From: Streptomyces malaysiensis subsp. samsunensis
GTDB lineage: Bacteria > Actinomycetota > Actinomycetes > Streptomycetales > Streptomycetaceae
Direction: 5' to 3'
NCBI RefSeq assembly: GCF_024519315.1
Contig: NZ_JANIIC010000048.1
Span: forward strand, 30,041 to 94,040
Length of the DNA: 64,000 bases
Part shown: piece after piece, positions 58,762 to 64,000 of the stretch
Position numbering within the stretch: the first letter of the stretch is position 1
Layout: each line of letters opens with the position of its first letter
Notes under the pieces: generated by a model
What the model was told of the DNA's origin: nothing
Databases searched by the model: none
The model's input: the letters and a program-made list of their open reading frames with translations, nothing else
Program-made: the position numbers and the translations under genes

Positions 58762-58877
58762 CACCACCACCCCTTTGGTGCGGCAGCGGCCGGCGACCGC
58801 AAGGCCGCTGTCAGAGCCGGTTCAAAAGCTGGTCGCCGCCGCTCCGCGTCATCGGCATCCTCAAGGAGACGCTGTCC

Positions 58878-59261
58878 ATGTTCCCCACCACCGGACCCGA
58901 GGGGCCCCTCACAGCAACAGGGGTGGAAGCGGTCCGCGTGGCGCGCTCGGAGGTACGGCTCCGGCCCGCGGCCGAGGACCCGCTCCAGGACGCGCAATCG
59001 CTGGGCGCCTCGCTCGGCGTGTCCACGGCCGGTGCTGCGCAAAGCGCGCAGCACCGGTTCGACGAGGCCCTCGCCGCCGGACGCGGCCGGACGGTCGTGC
59101 GCCACCTCCGCCACGCTCTTGGCCATGCCGAGGAAACTGCCCGCGGTGATGACGGGCGAGTCGTGGATGCGGTCGTCGTCCCGTTCGACAGCCTCCGCAA
59201 GCGCGTGGACGAGAGCCACGAGTCGGCCGGATCGTTCAGCGGTCCGCCGCTCAAGGCGTAG
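58878..59261 (+). CDS. Hypothetical protein
   Basis: A 127-residue protein, ATG 58878 behind AAGGAG. It is Ala/Arg-rich and mostly helical (ALAAGRGRTVVRHLRHALGH), possibly a small DNA- or partner-binding protein. A terminator follows, and the Replic_Relax gene converges from the other side. Confidence 0.5.
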   Translation: MFPTTGPEGPLTATGVEAVRVARSEVRLRPAAEDPLQDAQSLGASLGVSTAGAAQSAQHRFDEALAAGRGRTVVRHLRHALGHAEETARGDDGRVVDAVVVPFDSLRKRVDESHESAGSFSGPPLKA

Positions 59262-59280
59262 CGAACCGGCCCCAACAGCA

Positions 59281-59310
59281 CGGCGCCCCAGGCCAAAGCC
59301 TGGGGCGCCG
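59281..59310. terminator. Bidirectional terminator between convergent genes
   Basis: CGGCGCCCCAGGC (59281-59293) and its complement (59298-59310) form a perfect 13-bp stem with a 4-base loop between the + gene ending at 59261 and the - gene ending at 59408. Confidence 0.75.
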
Positions 59311-59407
59311 GATTCGTTCCCGCTCCTGCCCGACGGCAGGGGAGGAGTTGAGGCCTGTGGAGGCGGGTATCTGGTGGGTCGAATGATCACGGTGGTGAGC
59401 AGCGAGG

Positions 59408-60322
59408 TCACAGATTGGTCCACGGACGGGGCCCGCCCCCGGTCAACGGCACCCACACCGACCCGGACGGACCACGCTCCTCGATGTCCTCCAGGACGAC
59501 GGCTCCCAGCTGTACCTCGCGTGCAAGGGCTGCGACGAGCGGATGCTGAGCGACCATCGCCTGCAGATCGCTGATTCGATCGCCCAGTCGGGCCCGGGAG
59601 GCGCCGGTGAGTACGAAGAGCACGCGAGGGAAGACCGGATACCAGCGGAGCCACGCCGGGCCGGTGGAGGCCGGCCTGCGTCGTCCGACGGGCTGCACCT
59701 CGTACTGGAACAATCTGGCGTACTCGATCAGCTTCACGGCCAGGCGCTCGCTGCTCATGGTGCTGCGATCGACCTCCACGAACGCGCGCAGCTTCCGCCG
59801 GTGTCCGCCGTCGACAACGGTGTAGTGCATGACGGCGTCGGCAACGAGCCGCTCGCCCTCACCGATGGGGTGAGCCACCTCAGGAGTCCAGTCCCACGGG
59901 CCATGCTCGTGCCCGAGCCGGCGGGCGTCTGCCGCAAACGGCAGGTGGGACCGTACGACGGTCAACGTGTGCGGGGTCTTCAGCGACGCTGCGGTCGTCG
60001 AGGTGATGGGGTACGGCGGACGCCCCCGAAGGATGGGGAGATCGCGGGTCAGCCGCGACCCCTCAGAGGTGAGGTACCAGGCGTGCGTACGAGACCGGTC
60101 CGAGTCCGGCAACGGAGTGAGGTCGACGAAGCCCGTAGAACGCAGCTTGTTCAGCACGCGGGAGACCAGTTGGCGAGAGCTGTCCGGACGCAGCATCTGG
60201 CGCAACTGGCCGGTCGTGGCCATGCGGTGAAGGGCGAGCGCGGTCAGGACCTGCAAGCGCAGCGGTTCGGCGGGGCTGGGGGCCAACTCGGCGGCCGCAG
60301 CACCTGATGTGGGACGGGGCAT
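59408..60322 (-). CDS. Replication-relaxation (Replic_Relax) family protein
   Basis: A 304-residue protein from ATG at 60322; the frame continues upstream into the repeat region, so a longer start cannot be excluded. N-terminal winged HTH: LQVLTALALHRMATTGQLRQ to VSRVLNKLRSTGFVDLTPL. The middle has DAVMHYTVVDGGHRRKLRAF with VEVDRSTMSSERLAVKLIEY, the core typical of the family, followed by VFPRVLFVLTGASRARLGDR. Members occur on actinobacterial conjugative plasmids and are thought to act in plasmid DNA processing, but the activity is not established. Its own upstream region carries a perfect 18-bp inverted repeat. Confidence 0.8.
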   Translation of the reverse strand: MPRPTSGAAAAELAPSPAEPLRLQVLTALALHRMATTGQLRQMLRPDSSRQLVSRVLNKLRSTGFVDLTPLPDSDRSRTHAWYLTSEGSRLTRDLPILRGRPPYPITSTTAASLKTPHTLTVVRSHLPFAADARRLGHEHGPWDWTPEVAHPIGEGERLVADAVMHYTVVDGGHRRKLRAFVEVDRSTMSSERLAVKLIEYARLFQYEVQPVGRRRPASTGPAWLRWYPVFPRVLFVLTGASRARLGDRISDLQAMVAQHPLVAALAREVQLGAVVLEDIEERGPSGSVWVPLTGGGPRPWTNL

Positions 60323-60396
60323 GGAGAAGAGGAGACCCTCAGCCCCCGACCCAAGCCCCGACCATGAGACCCGGACCAAGGTCACAACGCAAGAAC

Positions 60397-60448
60397 ACTC
60401 GCGTGGTCGGGGCCATGGTCGGGGTCCCACGGCCCCGACCACGCGAGT
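60397..60448. repeat. Perfect 18-bp inverted repeat upstream of the Replic_Relax gene, copy D of the GTGGTCGGG family
   Basis: ACTCGCGTGGTCGGGGCC at 60397-60414 and its exact complement at 60431-60448, spacer 16 bases that contain a further GGTCGGGG. Flanking units (CCCGACC near 60346, CCCCGACCA near 60356) extend the element. It lies in the gene-free gap 60323-60657; nothing else is visible between 60449 and 60657. Candidate operator of the Replic_Relax gene or transfer origin. Confidence 0.75.
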
Positions 60449-60657
60449 AGCCAGAAGATCAGGAGTACGCGCGGTCGCGCGAACAGGTGCTGGAGATAAG
60501 CGATGGCCGGTCCGCAGCAGCAGGTGCTGCTGCGGGGCGTGGTGGCGAACCACGCCATGCCGGCCATCGTGCGACACCCGGCCCGCAAGGGACCAACTCC
60601 CAAAACCGGGGGCCGCGTTCATGGGGCGGCGCGCGGAGGTCCGCTCACCGCCGGGTA

Positions 60658-61374
60658 TTACTTCCTGGACCGCTGGGCGGCCTGCTCGAGGATGCGCCGG
60701 CGCGTCCACCGCCGACGCCCGTTCTGACGCCCGGCATTCTCGGCAACCCCGTCCGTGATCTTCAGCAGCGGAAGATTGCCCTGGGACAAACTGCTGGAGA
60801 AGGAGCCGACGCTCTTGTACCCCAGCAAGGCGGCCGCCTGGCTCGCCCCCAGAAGCTCGTCGGGATCGCCGTCGATGGGAACCTCGGGCAGGGGCGGTGC
60901 CTCCTTGACGCCGGCCCGTCTTCCGCGGCCGGGCCGGGTGGCCGTCCACGCCTGCAGGGTCTGCACCTTCCAGAGCTGCCGGCGGTAAGGGTTCTCGGCC
61001 GTGCCCTTCTCCTCGACGACGTCCGGTTCGGGGAAGTAACCGGGATGGTCGCGCACGAAGGTGGTGACCTGGTTGGAGTTCTTGTAGCCGAGGTACCTCG
61101 AGGCTTCCGCGGCGTTCAGCAGCGTCTCCGGGTCGAGGGAGGGCGGTGCGTGTTCAGCGAGCCGTGCCGGCGCCCGGTGGGCGAACCACTCCGTGACCTT
61201 CGCGTGGTCCCACAGGCGGGCCCGGCCGCGCTTGTCGACAGGCTCGGGGAACGGCTTGCCGGCTGTGTTCTCCGTGCGCTCGGTGTAGAACTGGCTGATC
61301 CGTGCGGACGTCAGACCGTGTTCAGCCGCGATCTCGGCAGCGTCGGCCAGGCGAGGCTCACGGCGCGAGGTCAT
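60658..61374 (-). CDS. Triple-HTH DNA-binding protein
   Basis: A 238-residue protein, ATG at 61374. Three units of MerR/excisionase-like winged HTH follow one another: LADAAEIAAEHGLTSARISQ (about 10), LLNAAEASRYLGYKNSNQVT (about 86) and LLGASQAAALLGYKSVGSFS (about 174). Each is followed by a wing and an 'RRLW.' or 'RRRW.' closing helix. A basic tail completes it. It could be the factor that binds the spaced repeats nearby, since three HTH units match multi-unit sites; this is inference. Confidence 0.65.
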   Translation of the reverse strand: MTSRREPRLADAAEIAAEHGLTSARISQFYTERTENTAGKPFPEPVDKRGRARLWDHAKVTEWFAHRAPARLAEHAPPSLDPETLLNAAEASRYLGYKNSNQVTTFVRDHPGYFPEPDVVEEKGTAENPYRRQLWKVQTLQAWTATRPGRGRRAGVKEAPPLPEVPIDGDPDELLGASQAAALLGYKSVGSFSSSLSQGNLPLLKITDGVAENAGRQNGRRRWTRRRILEQAAQRSRK

Positions 61375-61508
61375 GGCAGAACCGTCCGTTCTGTCAGCAG
61401 TGCGCCGGCCAGCCCGGCTCACAAAGCAAATAATGGCAGAAGTTTCGGAGGGGGGTCCAGCCCGCGGCTCAAGGTTTTTCGTCGGCGCCCGCGCTCACGA
61501 CTCCCGGC

Positions 61509-61850
61509 CTACTCCTCGGGGATCAAGCAGACACCGCGGCGCGCGGCGGCCTCGGCCATCTCCGCGTACGCCATGGCGGCCGGTGTCATCTCCCACTCGA
61601 CCAGGGCCAGCAGCAGGACCACCTCGTCGCGGTCCTGCGAGGCATCGCAGGGCATACCGGCGGTGTCCGCGGCGAACATCAGATCCGCGGTGGCCAGTCC
61701 GCCGAGCCGCGCTGCCACATCCCGGTGCAGAATCTGCAGGCCCTGCTGGTACAGATCGTTCGCCTCACTCAGGAGCAGCACCAGGTCCTCGCCCTGGCTG
61801 GCCGGTGCCGCCGCAGCGAGGTCGAGGATGCGCGGGGTCGTCGTCATCAT
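61509..61850 (-). CDS. Hypothetical helical protein
   Basis: A 113-residue protein, ATG at 61850 behind GGAGGG. It is Ala/Leu/Glu-rich and nearly all helical (DLVLLLSEANDLYQQGLQIL, then EVVLLLALVEWEMTPAAMAY). Acidic. No family is recognised. It lies 36 bases from the PAPS-reductase-like gene and on the same strand, probably in the same operon. Confidence 0.6.
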   Translation of the reverse strand: MMTTTPRILDLAAAAPASQGEDLVLLLSEANDLYQQGLQILHRDVAARLGGLATADLMFAADTAGMPCDASQDRDEVVLLLALVEWEMTPAAMAYAEMAEAAARRGVCLIPEE

Positions 61851-61886
61851 GAGCAGTATCCCTCCGTAAGGGGGGCGGCGTGGTGG

Positions 61887-62921
61887 TCAGCTGCAGCCAT
61901 CGCAGCCGGCGGCGCTGTGCAGGAGCTCGCCCGGGCCGGTGCGGGCCTTGGAGTCCCACGTGGGTGGCTTGCGCAAGGCGGCGTGGACGTCGCGCTCCAT
62001 CCGCTCGAAGTCCTCGGTCTCCTCAACCTCGACGCCAGGGTCCGGGGCGTCGCGTCGGTGCGACAGCGCGATGAGCTCGGCCATGGTGATGTTCGGGTTG
62101 AACGGCACCTGGCGGACGCGTTCGACCAGCGCGCACAGTTCGGCCAGCCGCGGGCGGCGCCCGGCGGTCAGCAGCAGATCGCGGTGGTTGGCCAGGGTGC
62201 ATGCCGAGCACGAGCAGCGACTGGAACCACACCGGTCCTTGGCACCGGGGTAGGAGTCGTAGCACCAGTGGTAGGGCAGCCCCGCGCCGATCGTGCGTTC
62301 CCAGACCTCCTCGGTGGTCACCTGGTGGGCGGGCAACCATTCGTCGACGACCCGGGCCGAGTTGTCGGTCGTACGGCGCCACATCTCCCGGTTGCGGCGG
62401 TCCGGGCTCTCCTCGGCTCGCATCCCGAGCACGTTGGCGAACATCAGCGGGCCATCCGTCTCCTTCCTGAGCGCGCGGACCTGCGGGGTGAACGCCTGGT
62501 ACACCATCCGCGTCTTCCACGGGCCCGTGCAGGTGCGGGCTCGGCCGAGCCAGGGCCAGTCGCCTCGTTCCGCGATGAAGGTCAGCAGGTCGAACGGCAC
62601 CCGTTCACCGGCGACTTCACGGCTGCGCCGGACCTCGATATGGCGCTCGGGCGGCACGCCGAGGGCCTGGCTGTGCTGTGCGGCGAGTTCGCTGGCACTC
62701 GGCCAGCGAACTCCGTCCACGGTGACGGAGGGCCACTCCATCGGGCCCAGACTCGCGTGGGCGGTCCAGACGCGGTCGGCGACACCGGCCTGGCGGGCAG
62801 CGTCCATCGCGATCACGCCGGCCACTACTCCGTCCTTCCCGCCGGACAGGTTGATGACAATGCGGTGCCGGGTCGCGGCGAATTCGACCGGGTCGGCGTA
62901 CAAGGGGTTGGGGTGTGACAT
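61887..62921 (-). CDS. PAPS-reductase-like (adenine nucleotide alpha hydrolase) protein with a cysteine cluster
   Basis: A 344-residue protein, ATG at 62921 behind GGAAGGAGG. PP-loop motif IVINLSGGKDGVV at residues 22-34; such enzymes adenylylate a substrate. The segment RARTCTGPWKTRMVYQAF and a later cysteine group RCGSSRCSCSACTLANH near 228-244 resemble the Fe-S-binding part of phosphosulfate reductases and of DndC-type DNA phosphorothioation proteins. The C-terminus ends CDGCS. No other dnd or sulfur-assimilation genes are in view, so the substrate is unknown. Confidence 0.75.
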   Translation of the reverse strand: MSHPNPLYADPVEFAATRHRIVINLSGGKDGVVAGVIAMDAARQAGVADRVWTAHASLGPMEWPSVTVDGVRWPSASELAAQHSQALGVPPERHIEVRRSREVAGERVPFDLLTFIAERGDWPWLGRARTCTGPWKTRMVYQAFTPQVRALRKETDGPLMFANVLGMRAEESPDRRNREMWRRTTDNSARVVDEWLPAHQVTTEEVWERTIGAGLPYHWCYDSYPGAKDRCGSSRCSCSACTLANHRDLLLTAGRRPRLAELCALVERVRQVPFNPNITMAELIALSHRRDAPDPGVEVEETEDFERMERDVHAALRKPPTWDSKARTGPGELLHSAAGCDGCS

Positions 62922-62945
62922 GGTTCCTCCTTCCTGGTAGGAGGG

Positions 62946-63398
62946 TTAGCGGGCGTCCCCGACGGGCCCGGTCTGGTGGGGCTGGGAAGCGGTGAAGTAG
63001 GTGCACTGGGCCTCGGGCGGACGGGCTTTGCAGTGCCAGCAGGGCCGTGCCTCGGGGTAGGCACGTATGTGGTGGTGGCATTGGTGTCCGGCGTACGAGC
63101 CGCTGGTGCGCAGGTGGGTGAGGAGGATGAGGTCGAAACGCGCGAGGGGAGCCCAGCCGGTGACGCCTCGTTGGGGGTGCGGGTACTCGGTGTCTCCCCC
63201 GGCGATGACGACGCTGCTGATCGACACGAGCAACTTGTTCTGGGCGGTGTCGACGGCGTGGATGCTGTATCGGGTTCGGTTCCCGGGCCGCGTCGACCAG
63301 GGGGCGGTGTCCTTGGGGCCGTGTGCGTGGCCGATCACGGGAAGACCTTCGAGTTGGTGCACTGAGAGGGTCGGGGGCGGATTCCAAAGGGAGCGCAT
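62946..63398 (-). CDS. Hypothetical protein with a Cys/His-rich C-terminus
   Basis: A 150-residue protein, ATG at 63398. The N-terminal half is a beta-rich domain (YSIHAVDTAQNKLLVSISSV). Residues 100-140 contain HQCHHHIRAYPEARPCWHC and AQCTYFT, a likely metal-binding patch (several Cys and His at close spacing). It precedes the PAPS-reductase-like gene on the same strand. Confidence 0.6.
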   Translation of the reverse strand: MRSLWNPPPTLSVHQLEGLPVIGHAHGPKDTAPWSTRPGNRTRYSIHAVDTAQNKLLVSISSVVIAGGDTEYPHPQRGVTGWAPLARFDLILLTHLRTSGSYAGHQCHHHIRAYPEARPCWHCKARPPEAQCTYFTASQPHQTGPVGDAR

Positions 63399-63479
63399 GG
63401 GTTTCTTCCTGACGGAGTACGGGGCAATGTGCGGTGAGACGGGCGACCGCGCGGTTCAAACTGCGCGGCTGAACAGCTC

Positions 63480-63869
63480 TCAGATCGCCAGCGGTTCGGG
63501 GTCGGGCTGCTTGGGATAGGGCCGTTGGGCGGGGAGGCCGAGCTTGATCTGCTCGCGCTCGCGTCGGCTTCGGCCCAGCCGCCATACGTAGCGGTGCGCG
63601 CCGCGGTGCCTCACGTTGCGGGCGCCGACCGCGATCAGGGCCTCCCGGAGCCAGACGGCCGGGTTGCACCCGGCCCGCGGAACCGGAGCTCCGAGCGCGA
63701 TGAGCTGGGCTTCGGCGTACTGGTGGCCCTGCTCCTGGCGGCGGATCTTCTGCGCCGTGCGGTCGTGGAAGACGGTGCCGTCCGGTAGGAGCTTCACCGT
63801 CCGGGCGGTGGCCCGGCTGGCGTAGACCGCGTTCGTGGCTGCGTAGATTGTGCCGATGTGCCCAGGCAT
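63480..63869 (-). CDS. Hypothetical basic protein
   Basis: A 129-residue protein, ATG at 63869. The N-terminus contains IYAATNAVYASRATARTVKL. The centre contains GAPVPRAGCNPAVWLREALI and ARNVRHRGAHRYVWRLGRSR, a basic region suited to nucleic acid binding. No family is recognised. The remaining 131 bases to the window edge show no feature I can support. Confidence 0.5.
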   Translation of the reverse strand: MPGHIGTIYAATNAVYASRATARTVKLLPDGTVFHDRTAQKIRRQEQGHQYAEAQLIALGAPVPRAGCNPAVWLREALIAVGARNVRHRGAHRYVWRLGRSRREREQIKLGLPAQRPYPKQPDPEPLAI

Positions 63870-64000
63870 GACTAGACGTCCCGAGGCGGTCCGGCGCGGG
63901 ACAGGGTCCGCGAACGAGACGACTCCTTGTACACCACTGGCGAGCAGGCGTTTTAGGCAGTTCGCGAGGAACCACGACTCCGAATTTGCCGGGCACTCAT

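Noticed and set aside
1..64000. CRISPR array, tRNA/rRNA genes, integrase with att site, linear-plasmid telomere
   Set aside because: No regularly spaced repeats, no tRNA-like sequence, no tyrosine or serine recombinase apart from the IS481 transposase, and no terminal palindrome cluster were seen.

Overview
The window is GC-rich DNA (roughly 70% by eye) whose gene families, GTG starts and densely overlapping stop/start codons point to a Streptomyces-like actinomycete. There is no chromosomal housekeeping block. It carries a partition system, a two-part conjugation/pilus block, a plasmid-type Replic_Relax protein, several DNA-binding proteins and many small plasmid-type hypothetical genes, so it is best read as part of a large conjugative plasmid or an integrative conjugative element. 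No telomere, att site, integrase, rRNA, tRNA or CRISPR array was seen, so linear, circular and integrated forms cannot be told apart.

Layout. (1) 1-14.8 kb, + strand: an FtsK/SpoIIIE translocase with a lysine-rich tail, small membrane proteins of the DUF3307 type, a P-loop kinase-like protein, a GGDEF diguanylate cyclase, two related OB-like proteins, ASCH and DUF4326 proteins and two DUF5131 (phage Gp37/Gp68) proteins, one of them frameshifted. (2) 14.9-24.2 kb: cargo and decay, namely an IS481-type element with a frameshifted transposase, an oxidoreductase pair with a divergent GlxA-type regulator, a Tat-exported DyP peroxidase, a YVTN beta-propeller lipoprotein, and broken YceI and DUF1643 genes. 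(3) 24.3-28.8 kb: a parB-parA operon bracketed by four copies of a palindrome, then a DUF2637 membrane protein. (4) 29.5-54.5 kb, almost all on the - strand: a Tad/Flp pilus operon (about 41.0 to 29.5 kb) and a type IV secretion-like transfer operon (about 54.5 to 42.6 kb) with VirB4-, VirD4-, VirB6-, VirB1- and TcpC-like members. A + strand Ser/Thr kinase ending in a UvrD-type tudor domain sits between them. (5) 54.5-64 kb: a regulatory or origin-like region, a protein with a duplicated HTH domain, a Replic_Relax protein beside a perfect 18-bp inverted repeat, a triple-HTH protein, and a PAPS-reductase-like protein with unknown neighbours.

Three families of short repeats organise the window. 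Nine copies of CTTTACGSCGTAAAG, all intergenic and all between 5.6 and 26.8 kb, flank parBA and are the likely centromere. Elements built on GTGGTCGGG/CCCGACCAC occur upstream of four units: the transfer operon, the duplicated-HTH gene, the Replic_Relax gene and the membrane gene at 4.9 kb. They look like a regulon or a transfer/replication recognition system. TGCGCA is packed into two arrays of about 0.8-0.9 kb at 28.7-29.5 kb and 54.0-54.9 kb, one at each end of the 25-kb minus-strand transfer/pilus block.

The most interesting reading is that this replicon transfers by a VirB4/VirD4-type machine together with a Tad-type pilus, rather than only by the single TraB translocase classically described for Streptomyces plasmids. 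That block would be controlled by an undescribed operator family and bracketed by an undescribed repeat. Function is inferred from sequence families read by eye; no database search was run.
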